Shown here piece after piece: positions 18,297 through 27,592 of a stretch of 43,467 bases of DNA; the stretch's first letter is position 1; the number at the start of each line of letters is the position of its first letter. The position numbers and the translations under genes were made by a program. This DNA is from Crocinitomicaceae bacterium (lineage in GTDB: Bacteria; Bacteroidota; Bacteroidia; Flavobacteriales_D; Crocinitomicaceae): positions 1 to 43,467 of the forward strand of contig JAKVAS010000010.1 in NCBI GenBank assembly GCA_022448165.1, read 5' to 3'. The notes under the pieces are model-generated. The model had not been told where the DNA came from, made no database searches, and saw nothing but the letters and a program-made list of their open reading frames with translations.

Positions 18297-19373
18297 TGAC
18301 CTATACTTTTCTAAATGGTTATAGAAAGAATATATGAAATTTGATGAACGCAAAACCTGAAGTCGTTCTGGATATTCCTTCGCAAGATCCTCCAACATAT
18401 TTCGATGTCCATAATAAGTAGGAAAGACATTCTTATTAAACGCCTTCACTTCAACTTGGTCAGTAAACAACCCATGACTAATTAAAGAAGTCAGCACCTC
18501 CTTTATTAGAGAATCATCATCATGTTTGTAATAGCTTCTTTCGTGAACACCAACGCATATTAACCGATCATTTTCCCCCAATTGATCAGCTACTTGAAAA
18601 GTCATATCACTCACTCGATGAATTAACGGGTCATCCATAAACCTGAAATAGGAAAACTTCTTTTTCATTCCACCTTTCAATATGAGGTGAACATGAATAT
18701 AATCCATTCTTTTAGCTTCCTTTGGGCAAACAATATCTTCTCCAATTTTAACTCTTTCAATTTCGGTAACAGAAGTTGTAACTAATTGTTTTGTCATAAG
18801 CACCTCACCAGATTTAAGAATGACTTTAACCAATTCCTTCTCTTTTCCCAATTGGAATTCAATTACCGATGCACCCAACTGAAGAGACAATCCATGTTTA
18901 TCAATTTTCTTCTCTACAGCAATTTTTAATGCTCTTGACCCTAATCTTGGATACAAATATTTATCAGGAAATAATGTAAAACGATTATGCGGAGATTTTA
19001 ACTCCTGCCTTAGCAGACCGAATTTAAGTTTTGCCGTTCTCTTCACAATTAATTTAGTAGTAGAAAGATTTACCTTCCAATCGTATGGAATTGAAAACGA
19101 TTTTTTAATAATTCTAGGCTGTGGTGTTAATGGCGTTAATGACAATCCATAAAATCTCTGAAGAAAGTCAGTAGTCTCTTTCTGAATTTCCCAGATATGA
19201 CAACCAATTTCAATTTCTGGCAAATTATCATATTTAATGGTCGTCCATGCCCCTCCAACTTCATCATGTTGATCTATGTTCAACACACTCTTACCCTGTG
19301 TCTTTTGATATACAGCCTCTGCAATTGCCAAAGGGCTTGTTCCAATAATGATTACATCATATTCCTTTTCCAC
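18273..19373 (-). CDS. FAD/NAD(P)-binding oxidoreductase-like protein
   Basis: About 366 residues beginning with a dinucleotide-binding fold. YDVIIIGTSPLAIAEA replaces the canonical GxGxxG with GTSPLA. It is followed by VGGAWTTI (like the GG doublet of FAD amine oxidases) and IEIGCHIWEI. The C-terminal half is less conserved but keeps strand-helix alternation. It is probably a flavoprotein of the amine-oxidase/NAD-binding_8 group; the substrate is unknown. I chose GTG 19373. The frame extends to a TTG at 19406, but that lies in a sequence (AACCTTTG) resembling a -7 element. The altered first glycine motif leaves some doubt about cofactor binding. Confidence 0.72.
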   Translation of the reverse strand: MEKEYDVIIIGTSPLAIAEAVYQKTQGKSVLNIDQHDEVGGAWTTIKYDNLPEIEIGCHIWEIQKETTDFLQRFYGLSLTPLTPQPRIIKKSFSIPYDWKVNLSTTKLIVKRTAKLKFGLLRQELKSPHNRFTLFPDKYLYPRLGSRALKIAVEKKIDKHGLSLQLGASVIEFQLGKEKELVKVILKSGEVLMTKQLVTTSVTEIERVKIGEDIVCPKEAKRMDYIHVHLILKGGMKKKFSYFRFMDDPLIHRVSDMTFQVADQLGENDRLICVGVHERSYYKHDDDSLIKEVLTSLISHGLFTDQVEVKAFNKNVFPTYYGHRNMLEDLAKEYPERLQVLRSSNFIYSFYNHLEKYRSLLSTSGK

Positions 19374-19555
19374 AGCATAAAAGTAACCATTCAGGATCAA
19401 GCACAAAGGTTAAAAAAGAAAAACCAATAAGTCTAATTCGTAAATTCACTAATCAAAAATTCGTATCAAGCATGATACTTTATTAATTGCCATAGAATTC
19501 CTCTAAGGAAATTATTATTCTTTTCTTAACTTGTACACTCATAATCCTATGAACA

Positions 19556-20164
19556 ATGAAAACTGCTCTCCCTCTTCTTTTTTTATGGATATTTTATGCC
19601 TGTAATTCTGAGAAACAAAAAATACAGAATGACGTACCAATACTCTCTATTTCTGAATCCTTTAACCAAGGAAAAAGTACTACACCAAAGCACTATTTTT
19701 ACGGAATTTTATCTGAAATCATTGAAATCGATCTTTTACACAGAGAAATTGAAATGTTAGATGAACAAAATGGAGATCAATCACACATTGATTCGAGAAT
19801 CGATTCGTGTCAAATTAGAATTAGACGAACTAAGAAAACTTTAAAATATTATTCTGAAAAAAAATGGTCTCATCATTCAGAATTTCAATCGTTAACCCGA
19901 CAATGGTTGAAACAAATGGATGTTGTTCTTGAAAAATTAAAACCACTTTCTAATCCTTTCTCAAGGGCCGACTCCTCTTGGACACAAAGAGATTATCAGC
20001 TATTCGATTTTTATTCAACTGCCTTAGACAGTCTAACGGTTATTGATCACAAATGGGTGAATTTTCAATATGATTATGCCAATGCAAATTCCTTTAAATT
20101 AGATACAGGATCTATTATAGATGTAACTGAATTAGCAAAGAAGGATTTATTAAAATCTCAATAG
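19556..20164 (+). CDS. Putative lipoprotein, unknown function
   Basis: 202 residues. A short signal sequence ends in Phe-Tyr-Ala-Cys with the Cys at about residue 16, followed by Asn-Ser, which fits a lipobox and export as a lipoprotein. The mature part is charged and mostly helical (about residues 50-120) with heptad-like spacing, so short coiled coils are likely. There is no recognisable domain. It converges with dxs, with nine bases between the stops. Confidence 0.65.
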   Translation: MKTALPLLFLWIFYACNSEKQKIQNDVPILSISESFNQGKSTTPKHYFYGILSEIIEIDLLHREIEMLDEQNGDQSHIDSRIDSCQIRIRRTKKTLKYYSEKKWSHHSEFQSLTRQWLKQMDVVLEKLKPLSNPFSRADSSWTQRDYQLFDFYSTALDSLTVIDHKWVNFQYDYANANSFKLDTGSIIDVTELAKKDLLKSQ

Positions 20165-20173
20165 CTTAAATAG

Positions 20174-22129
20174 CTAATGATTTACAGCTTTAGAAACACT
20201 CTCATCGGACTGCATGTTCAACATCTTTTTCACCGCTGCAACAATTGCTTTTGTATCAAAACCACAATCCGTCCAAAGCTCCTTTTGTGTTCCATGATGA
20301 ATATAAACATCTGGAATTCCCAAACGAATCAATTCTGCTGTGTATTGCTGATCAACCATAAATTCAATTACTGCTGATCCGAACCCCCCCATAACACACC
20401 CATCTTCAATCGTAATAACCTTATCAAACTTTGCAAACACTTCATGTAGCATCGTTTCATCAATTGGTTTTACAAAACGCATATCATAATGAGCAATAGA
20501 TGCCCCAGAAGTCTTTAACTCTTCAATCGCTTCTTGTGCGAAATTACCTGGGTGTCCAATCGTAAGAATCGCTATATCTTTTCCTGGTGTCAATCTACGG
20601 CCTGTTCCAATTTTTATCTTTTGAAAAGGCGTTTTCCATTCCTTCATTACTCCAGCACCCCTTGGATAACGAATAGAAAACGGCCCAACATTTTCTTGCT
20701 GCGCTGTAAACATTAAATTTCTAAGTTCAGACTCATTCATTGGCGCACTTACCGTCAACCCCGGAATACAGCGCATATAAGCCAAGTCGTATGCTCCATG
20801 ATGCGTTGCTCCATCAGCACCAACTAATCCAGCACGGTCTAAACAGAATACAACATTCAAGTTTTGTAATGCTACATCATGTAATACCTGATCAAATGCA
20901 CGCTGCATAAATGACGAATAAATATTACAAAATGGTACCAATCCTTGCGTCGCAAGGCCAGCCGAAAATGTCACGGCGTGTTGCTCGGCAATACCAACAT
21001 CATATGTGCGTTCAGGCATTGCCTTCATCATATATGTTAATGAGCACCCCGTCGGCATAGCTGGTGTCACTCCCATTACCTTTTTATTTCTTTCCGCCAG
21101 TTCCACTATAGTGTGTCCAAAAACATCTTGATATTTAGGCGGTTGAGGAGATTTAGGAACCACTTTAACAATTTCTCCCGTATCTTTATTGAATACACCT
21201 GGAGCATGCCATTTTGTAGGATTTCCTTCCTCAGAAAATTTATATCCCGCACCTTTTCGAGTAACACAGTGCAATATTTTTGGCCCAGGAATATCCTTTA
21301 AATCCTTCATCACTTTCGCCAAACCGATTACATCATGACCATCAACCGGACCGAAATAACGAAAATTAAGTGATTCAAATAAGTTACTCTGCCTCAACAA
21401 ACTTCCTTTTAATGCTGAAGATATCTTCGAAGCAATTGACTGTGCATCAGGACCAAATTTAGAAACCTTTCCGAGCAAATTCCATACCTCATCCTTCACT
21501 TTATTGTATGTGTGTGACGTCGTAATATCCGTCAAATACTCTTTCAGCGCTCCTACATTTGGATCAATTGACATACAATTATCATTTAAGATAACGAGCA
21601 AATTTGCATCTTTTTCAAATCCCGCATGATTCATTCCTTCGAATGCTAAACCAGCCGTCATTGCACCATCACCAATTACTGCAATATGATGTCTATCCTT
21701 TAATCCTTTATATTGATTTGCAACTGCCATTCCAAGCGCTGCAGAAATCGAAGTAGACGAATGACCTACACCAAATGTATCGTATTCACTTTCCGAACGT
21801 TTTGGAAATCCAGAAATTCCTCCTTTAATTCTATTGGAAGGAAACACATCCTTTCTTCCGGTAAGGATTTTATGTCCATAAGCTTGATGTCCAACATCCC
21901 ATACCAATTGATCCTCAGGTGTATTAAAAACATAATGCAATGCAACTGTCATTTCAACAACACCTAGACTTGCACCAAAGTGACTGTTACCTATTTCGGA
22001 AATAACATCAATAATATATTGTCTAACATCGTCAGAAACATTAGGGAGCTCCTCAATTGAGAACTTCTCTCTAAGGTCTTTCGGCAGATGAATCCGCTCC
22101 AAACACGATCCTGTTTTATATTTTTTCAT
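20174..22129 (-). CDS. dxs: 1-deoxy-D-xylulose-5-phosphate synthase
   Basis: Thiamine-diphosphate enzyme condensing pyruvate and glyceraldehyde 3-phosphate, the first step of the MEP isoprenoid pathway, cytoplasmic. The protein is about 651 aa from the chosen start. Family signatures include HFGASLGVVEMTVALHYVF, VWDVGHQAYGHKILTGR, the ThDP motif starting GDGAMTAGLAFEGMNHAGF and ending LNDN, and the catalytic-Glu region DVGIAEQHAVTFSAGLA. The frame extends 14 codons upstream to a TTG at 22171, but homologues begin near the KKYKTGSCLERIHLP region, so ATG 22129 is preferred. The gene is divergent from ileS. Confidence 0.96.
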   Translation of the reverse strand: MKKYKTGSCLERIHLPKDLREKFSIEELPNVSDDVRQYIIDVISEIGNSHFGASLGVVEMTVALHYVFNTPEDQLVWDVGHQAYGHKILTGRKDVFPSNRIKGGISGFPKRSESEYDTFGVGHSSTSISAALGMAVANQYKGLKDRHHIAVIGDGAMTAGLAFEGMNHAGFEKDANLLVILNDNCMSIDPNVGALKEYLTDITTSHTYNKVKDEVWNLLGKVSKFGPDAQSIASKISSALKGSLLRQSNLFESLNFRYFGPVDGHDVIGLAKVMKDLKDIPGPKILHCVTRKGAGYKFSEEGNPTKWHAPGVFNKDTGEIVKVVPKSPQPPKYQDVFGHTIVELAERNKKVMGVTPAMPTGCSLTYMMKAMPERTYDVGIAEQHAVTFSAGLATQGLVPFCNIYSSFMQRAFDQVLHDVALQNLNVVFCLDRAGLVGADGATHHGAYDLAYMRCIPGLTVSAPMNESELRNLMFTAQQENVGPFSIRYPRGAGVMKEWKTPFQKIKIGTGRRLTPGKDIAILTIGHPGNFAQEAIEELKTSGASIAHYDMRFVKPIDETMLHEVFAKFDKVITIEDGCVMGGFGSAVIEFMVDQQYTAELIRLGIPDVYIHHGTQKELWTDCGFDTKAIVAAVKKMLNMQSDESVSKAVNH

Positions 22130-22385
22130 AAACGTTAAACAAAATAAAAGTAATCCATCTCTTTCCTCCAAACAAATTATGAGAGCAATTATTTTACAAA
22201 TCTACGAATTTAACGTTTGTTAAGTCCGATTTCTCAAGGGATTCATTGTCATTTTTCTCGGAAAACCGTTCTTCAGATACTCTACTCATTCAGACAGATT
22301 TATCCTATTAATACATTGTTCACAAACGAACGCTATTATTCAGTAGGTATTTTCGTATCTTCGCGTCTTCAAAATTGTCAAAGAA

Positions 22386-25300
22386 ATGAGCGCAAAATAT
22401 CCTGCATACAATGGATTAAACCTTCCAAACGTCGCGAGCCGCGTATTGGAAAACTGGGAAAAAGATCAAGTTTTTGAAAAATCCATTTCAGAACGTGAAG
22501 GAAAAACCCCATTTATCTTCTTCGAGGGACCACCATCAGCAAATGGCCTTCCCGGAATTCACCATGCAATGGGGCGTTCAATTAAAGATATTTTTTGTCG
22601 TTACAAAACTTTAAAGGGATTTCAAGTAAAGCGAAAAGCAGGATGGGATACACATGGTTTACCCGTTGAGTTAAGTGTTGAAAAAAAGCTTGGAATTACC
22701 AAAGAAGATATTGGGAAAAAAATCTCTGTAGAGGAATACAATAAAGCTTGTAAAGAATCTGTGATGCAATACACAGATATTTGGAATGACCTCACCCAAA
22801 AGATGGGGTATTGGGTTGATATGGAAAACCCATATATCACTTATGATTCTAAGTATATGGAGTCTGTTTGGTGGTTGTTAGGACAATTATATAATAAGGA
22901 TCTTATCTACAAAGGGTATACAATTCAACCATATTCTCCAAAAGCTGGAACTGGATTGTCTTCACATGAAATCAATCAGCCAGGTTGTTATCGTGATGTG
23001 ACGGACACGACAGTCGTTGCTCAATTTAAACTGTCAGAAGGAGAAACTCTTACTTCATTTGGAAATCTATCTTCAGAAGAATTATCAAGAACTCACTTCT
23101 TAGCTTGGACAACAACTCCTTGGACGCTTCCTTCAAATACTGCGTTAACTGTTGGACCAAAAATTGAATATGTTTTGGTTAGCACATACAACCAATATAC
23201 ATTTGAAAAGATAAATGTTATTCTTGCCAAGAACTTGGTAGGATATCAGTTTAAGAAAAACTATGAAGCAGTAGCAGATGCCGATGCCTTAAATAATTAC
23301 AAAGCTGGTGATAAAAAGATTCCTTACTTTATCTTAGGTGAATGTCTAGGAAGCGAGTTATCCGGAACTCGGTACGAACAATTATTACCATTCGTACAAC
23401 CTTATGAAAACCCAGAAAATGCATTCCAAGTAATTACAGGTGATTTTGTTACCACGGAAGACGGGACTGGAATTGTACACACTGCTCCCACGTTTGGTGC
23501 GGATGATGCTAAAGTTGCCAATGATGCCGGTGTTCCTGGACTATTAATTTTGGATGAGAATCAAAATCCCGTACCACTAGTGGATTTACAAGGTCGTTTC
23601 CGTAAAGAAATGGGTGAATTTGCAGGAATGTATGTTAAAAATGAATATTACGACGATGGAGCCGCCCCTGATAAATCGGCAGATGTTCAATTAGCCATTA
23701 AACTGAAAATAGAAAACAAAGCCTTTAAAGTAGAAAAATACGTACATAGTTACCCACACTGCTGGAGAACGGATAAGCCGATTTTATATTATCCTTTGGA
23801 TTCATGGTTTGTGAAAACGACAGCAGTTAAAGATCGAATGATCGAATTGAACAAAACCATCAATTGGAAACCGGAGTCTACTGGATCTGGACGTTTTGGA
23901 AAATGGTTAGAAAATGTAAATGATTGGAACCTTTCTCGATCTCGATATTGGGGAATTCCTATTCCTATTTGGTCAACTGAAGATGGTGAAGAACGTATTT
24001 GCATTTCCTCCGCAGAAGAACTAAAAACAGAGTGCGAAAAAGCTGTTGCGGCTGGAGTTATGACAAAAAACCCTTTAGCTGATTTTACAGTGGGTGATAT
24101 GTCTAAAGAAAATTACGCAACTATTGACTTCCATAAAAACTATATGGATCAAGTTATCTTAGTATCTCCTTCTGGTAAGCCAATGTCTCGTGAGTCTGAT
24201 TTGATAGACGTTTGGTTTGATTCAGGATCAATGCCTTATGCGCAATGGCACTATCCATTTGAAAACAAAGAGATTATTGATAACAACGAAGGATATCCTG
24301 GAGATTTCATTGCAGAAGGAGTAGATCAAACGAGAGGTTGGTTCTATACACTACATGCAATTTCAACAATGGTATTCGATTCAGTAGCGTATAAAAATGT
24401 TGTTTCCAATGGACTTGTTTTAGACAAAAAAGGACAAAAAATGTCGAAACGATTGGGGAATGCAATTGACCCATTCAAGACACTTGAAAAATACGGTCCA
24501 GATGCTACGCGTTGGTACATGATTACAAACGCGCAACCGTGGGACAATCTGAAGTTTGATTTGGATGGTATTGCTGAAGTTCAACGTAAATTCTTTGGAA
24601 CACTCTACAATACTTATTCGTTCTTTGCACTCTACGCAAATATTGACGGGTATGATTCTATAAAACACGCAACAGATTACAAAACGGAAATTGACCGTTG
24701 GATTTTATCAAAGTTGAACACATTAATTAAAAATGTCGATTCGGCCTTTGAAGCCTATGAACCAACAAAAGCTGGTCGTTTGATCCAAGAGTTTGTGGGA
24801 GATCACCTTTCCAACTGGTATGTTCGACTTTGTCGTAAACGTTTCTGGGTTGGTGAGTTATCTGAAGATAAAAAAGCTGCGTATCAAACATTACACACTT
24901 GTTTACGCTCTATTTCCTTATTGAGTTCGCCAATTGCTCCATTTTTCACAGATCAATTATTCCAAGATTTAAATGGAACGAGTACTTCTGTTCACTTAGC
25001 GGATTTCCCTACAGTTGACGAAGCATTAATCGACCTAGAGTTAGAAGCTCAAATGGACATTGCTCAACGTACATCTTCCCTTGTTCTTGGGTTACGTAAG
25101 AAAATGAAGCTCCGTGTAAGACAGCCATTGCAAAAGATTATGGTGCCAGCTTTAGATAAAGCATTTGCAAATAACTTAATGCATGTAAAAGACTTAATTC
25201 TTTCTGAGGTTAACGTAAAAGAACTTGAACTCTTAGAAGAAGGAAACAGTGTACTTGTAAAAAGTATTAAGCCTAATTTTAAAACGATTGGTCCAAAATA

Positions 25301-25781
25301 TGGTAAACACATGAAGGCAATTGCTGGAATTGTAAATCAAATGACGGCTGATGATATTGCTTCTGTTGAAGCAGCAAACGGATGGAATGGAGAAGTAAAT
25401 GGAACAACGATTTCATTAGACATGACTGATTTTGAAATCACTGCTCAAGACATTCCTGGATGGACGGTTAGTTCCGAAGGAAACATAACTGTTGCTTTGG
25501 ACGTTACTTTAACGGAAGCATTAAAATCAGAAGGGATTGCTAGGGAACTAGTAAATCGTGTTCAAAACTTACGTAAAGACAGTGGTTTAGAAATCACGGA
25601 TCGTATTGTATTAACCGTAGAAACTTCAGAGGACATTAAACAAGCAATCGAAGCCAACATAGATTATGTTTGTAGTGAAGTTTTAGCAAACGGTGTTCAA
25701 TTCGACGCTACAAGTGGTGAGGCACTTATTACCGACTTGGCAACAGAAAGTGACACGAAAATTGATTTGATAAAAGCATAG
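22386..25781 (+). CDS. ileS: Isoleucyl-tRNA synthetase, type 2, with GXHH signature
   Basis: Charges tRNA-Ile in the cytoplasm; 1131 aa. The class I fold is clear: FFEGPPSANGLP precedes the signature, and GWDTHGLPVE follows it. The usual HXGH tetrad is replaced by Gly-Ile-His-His at residues 57-60. The KMSKS loop is KMSKR at 685-689. The editing domain includes LAWTTTPWTLPSNTA and GTGIVHTAPTFGADD. WFDSGSMPYAQWHYPFEN and the tRNA-binding C-terminal region are present. GXHH is reported for type 2 IleRS with extreme mupirocin resistance. A TATCTTCG element, one mismatch from the -7 consensus, is at 22356-22363. Strong transcription stop signals follow the gene. Confidence 0.97.
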   Translation: MSAKYPAYNGLNLPNVASRVLENWEKDQVFEKSISEREGKTPFIFFEGPPSANGLPGIHHAMGRSIKDIFCRYKTLKGFQVKRKAGWDTHGLPVELSVEKKLGITKEDIGKKISVEEYNKACKESVMQYTDIWNDLTQKMGYWVDMENPYITYDSKYMESVWWLLGQLYNKDLIYKGYTIQPYSPKAGTGLSSHEINQPGCYRDVTDTTVVAQFKLSEGETLTSFGNLSSEELSRTHFLAWTTTPWTLPSNTALTVGPKIEYVLVSTYNQYTFEKINVILAKNLVGYQFKKNYEAVADADALNNYKAGDKKIPYFILGECLGSELSGTRYEQLLPFVQPYENPENAFQVITGDFVTTEDGTGIVHTAPTFGADDAKVANDAGVPGLLILDENQNPVPLVDLQGRFRKEMGEFAGMYVKNEYYDDGAAPDKSADVQLAIKLKIENKAFKVEKYVHSYPHCWRTDKPILYYPLDSWFVKTTAVKDRMIELNKTINWKPESTGSGRFGKWLENVNDWNLSRSRYWGIPIPIWSTEDGEERICISSAEELKTECEKAVAAGVMTKNPLADFTVGDMSKENYATIDFHKNYMDQVILVSPSGKPMSRESDLIDVWFDSGSMPYAQWHYPFENKEIIDNNEGYPGDFIAEGVDQTRGWFYTLHAISTMVFDSVAYKNVVSNGLVLDKKGQKMSKRLGNAIDPFKTLEKYGPDATRWYMITNAQPWDNLKFDLDGIAEVQRKFFGTLYNTYSFFALYANIDGYDSIKHATDYKTEIDRWILSKLNTLIKNVDSAFEAYEPTKAGRLIQEFVGDHLSNWYVRLCRKRFWVGELSEDKKAAYQTLHTCLRSISLLSSPIAPFFTDQLFQDLNGTSTSVHLADFPTVDEALIDLELEAQMDIAQRTSSLVLGLRKKMKLRVRQPLQKIMVPALDKAFANNLMHVKDLILSEVNVKELELLEEGNSVLVKSIKPNFKTIGPKYGKHMKAIAGIVNQMTADDIASVEAANGWNGEVNGTTISLDMTDFEITAQDIPGWTVSSEGNITVALDVTLTEALKSEGIARELVNRVQNLRKDSGLEITDRIVLTVETSEDIKQAIEANIDYVCSEVLANGVQFDATSGEALITDLATESDTKIDLIKA

Positions 25782-25795
25782 AAACAATACTTCAA

Positions 25796-25826
25796 AAAGA
25801 GGAGTGATTTATTATCATTCCTCTTT
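25796..25826 (+). terminator. Terminator hairpin after ileS
   Basis: A 13-bp stem (25796-25808 with 25814-25826) contains one G-U pair and has a TTATT loop. It lies 15 bases after the ileS stop. The U-tract is short (TTT), so efficiency is uncertain, but the A-rich 5' flank and T-rich 3' flank fit a terminator. Confidence 0.7.
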
Positions 25827-25872
25827 CCTACAATGCTAGTTTATAGCAAAAGACAATATAACATTAAAACCT

Positions 25873-26397
25873 ATGCTAGATACCAACATTAATCAATACG
25901 AATTGAATGATCAATCCTTGATTATAAATCCTCCCAAATCTGCTATTGTCCCTCGCTTTTTAATGTACTTCTTCGCCTTTATCTCATTCATCACTCCTGT
26001 TTTTGCACTTATTTCGACAGCTTCGAGCGGTTCAGGACTTCACATTGGAAACTTTATTTCAATTCTTATTTTCGGATTAATTGGCTTCTATTTACTTCGT
26101 GTCGCTCTTTGGAATACGTATGGAAAAGAATCCATGTACTTCCACAAAGAAACGATCTCTTACGAAGCAGATTATGGATGGTTCAAGGATAAAGTGAAAA
26201 AAATTCCGACCAAGGGTTTAACACTCTCCTTTCAGGTCGTTGGTTACGAAGAAGAAAATAAAGGCGTACTCGTATTAACGCAGAACAATCAAAGCATAAA
26301 ATGTGCCTCAAAAATGCCAATTGATGAAATTGAAATTTTAATTTCGGAATTAAACAAACACATCCAATTTACCTCTTTAACATCACAACAAAAATAA
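25873..26397 (+). CDS. Small membrane protein, unknown function
   Basis: 174 residues with two adjacent transmembrane helices (about 27-53 and 60-80) and a C-terminal soluble domain of about 90 residues. The soluble part alternates strands and ends in a helix (IDEIEILISELNKHIQF), resembling bacterial PH-like domains that follow two membrane helices. No catalytic motif is seen. It lies after the ileS terminator and so has its own transcription, and it converges with asnA. Confidence 0.7.
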   Translation: MLDTNINQYELNDQSLIINPPKSAIVPRFLMYFFAFISFITPVFALISTASSGSGLHIGNFISILIFGLIGFYLLRVALWNTYGKESMYFHKETISYEADYGWFKDKVKKIPTKGLTLSFQVVGYEEENKGVLVLTQNNQSIKCASKMPIDEIEILISELNKHIQFTSLTSQQK

Positions 26398-26482
26398 CTA
26401 CAACCTAACTTTTCTGAGGAAATAAGAGAGCACGAAACAAAACCATTACGCACTCTCCATATTTTATATGAATTCAATTATA

Positions 26483-27427
26483 TCATGCCTCAAAAATAGG
26501 TTGTACTTCTACTATTTCTGACTTTTGTAACAAGAACATTATCATTCTACTTTGTCCAATTCCTCCGCCAATTGTATAAGGCAATTTACCTTTAAGAATA
26601 GCTTCATGAAAGGGTAATGCAACTCGAGTTTGATTTCCAGTTAACTCAAGTTGTTTTACCAAAACACTTTCATCCACACGAACCCCCATAGAACTAAGCT
26701 CCAAACTCGCTTCTGTCGCAGGATTCCATACCAAAATGTCAGCGTTCAATCCTGGTTTGCCATCTTCGTCGCAGGTACTCCAATCATCATAATCTGGAGC
26801 CCGCAAATCGTGCTGCTTACCATTCGATAACATCCCTCCTATTCCCAACAGAAGTACAAACCCAAATTTCTTAGTAATGGCATCCTCTCTCTCCTTAGCA
26901 GTTAGATTAGGATATAACTGTAACAAATCTTCAGAATGGATCACCTTCATTTTTTCGGGAAGAATAGGCCCTCGATGGTATAAATCACTCATCTTTAATT
27001 CCACTATTTTCAAGGCCTTAAAGATTTTACTCCCATGATCAATCAACGTATTCAGTGATCGATCCTCCTTTCTAACAACTTTTTCCCAATCCCATTGATC
27101 GACTAAATTTGAATGTATATTCGTTTGCTGTTCATCTGTACGAATGGCAACCATATTTGCCACAATGCCTTCCCCTGGGCTCGTTTTTAGCTCACCCAGA
27201 TACCAGCGTTTCCATTTTGCCAATGAGTGGACTACCTGATACTCTCTATTTTCTATAAAAAAAGTAACTGGTTTTTCGATCCCGTTCAGGTTATCATTCA
27301 ATCCAGAGTTGGTAGGAACATACAAAGGCGCAACCACTTTTGTTAAATTAAGCTGCTTCATTAATTCCTGTTCTACAATTTCTTTAATTTCTGAGATCTG
27401 CTTTTCTGTTTCCAGTTTTCGTTCCAT
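26483..27427 (-). CDS. asnA: Aspartate-ammonia ligase (asparagine synthetase A)
   Basis: Makes asparagine from aspartate, ammonia and ATP (AMP-forming). It is 314 aa versus about 330 in E. coli. The fold is that of class II aspartyl-tRNA synthetase. Recognisable stretches are VTFFIENREYQVVHSLAKWKR, VDQWDWEKVV, HDLRAPDYDDWS, LNADILVWNP, SSMGVRVDE and the final GGGIGQSRMIMFLL (motif 3-like). It uses ammonia, not glutamine, so there is no amidotransferase domain. It is transcribed divergently from an Lrp/AsnC-type regulator gene, the same arrangement as asnA-asnC in E. coli. A TAATTTTG promoter element lies 29 bases upstream. Confidence 0.96.
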   Translation of the reverse strand: MERKLETEKQISEIKEIVEQELMKQLNLTKVVAPLYVPTNSGLNDNLNGIEKPVTFFIENREYQVVHSLAKWKRWYLGELKTSPGEGIVANMVAIRTDEQQTNIHSNLVDQWDWEKVVRKEDRSLNTLIDHGSKIFKALKIVELKMSDLYHRGPILPEKMKVIHSEDLLQLYPNLTAKEREDAITKKFGFVLLLGIGGMLSNGKQHDLRAPDYDDWSTCDEDGKPGLNADILVWNPATEASLELSSMGVRVDESVLVKQLELTGNQTRVALPFHEAILKGKLPYTIGGGIGQSRMIMFLLQKSEIVEVQPIFEA

Positions 27428-27455
27428 GATACTTTATTTATTCATTTATATCGAT

Positions 27456-27463
27456 CAAAATTA
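27456..27463 (-). promoter_or_regulatory. Bacteroidota -7 promoter element for asnA
   Basis: The minus strand reads TAATTTTG, an exact TAnnTTTG match, 29 bases before the asnA ATG in the 165-base spacer shared with the divergent regulator gene. This spacer is where the regulator would be expected to bind. Confidence 0.5.
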
Positions 27464-27592
27464 TATCTAAACAAAACCAAAACCACACTTAAACTATACT
27501 TTTTCACAGCTTTTATGTATATTGCTTTATTTTTTATACAAGACCAGTATAAAAACACTCATTCCACTAATTTTAATTCAAAAAGAAGACAT

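Noticed and set aside
22179-22223. 14-codon ORF with three Ile codons upstream of ileS, as a possible attenuator leader
   Set aside because: No terminator with a U-tract lies between it and ileS, no promoter element precedes it, and only two of the Ile codons are adjacent.
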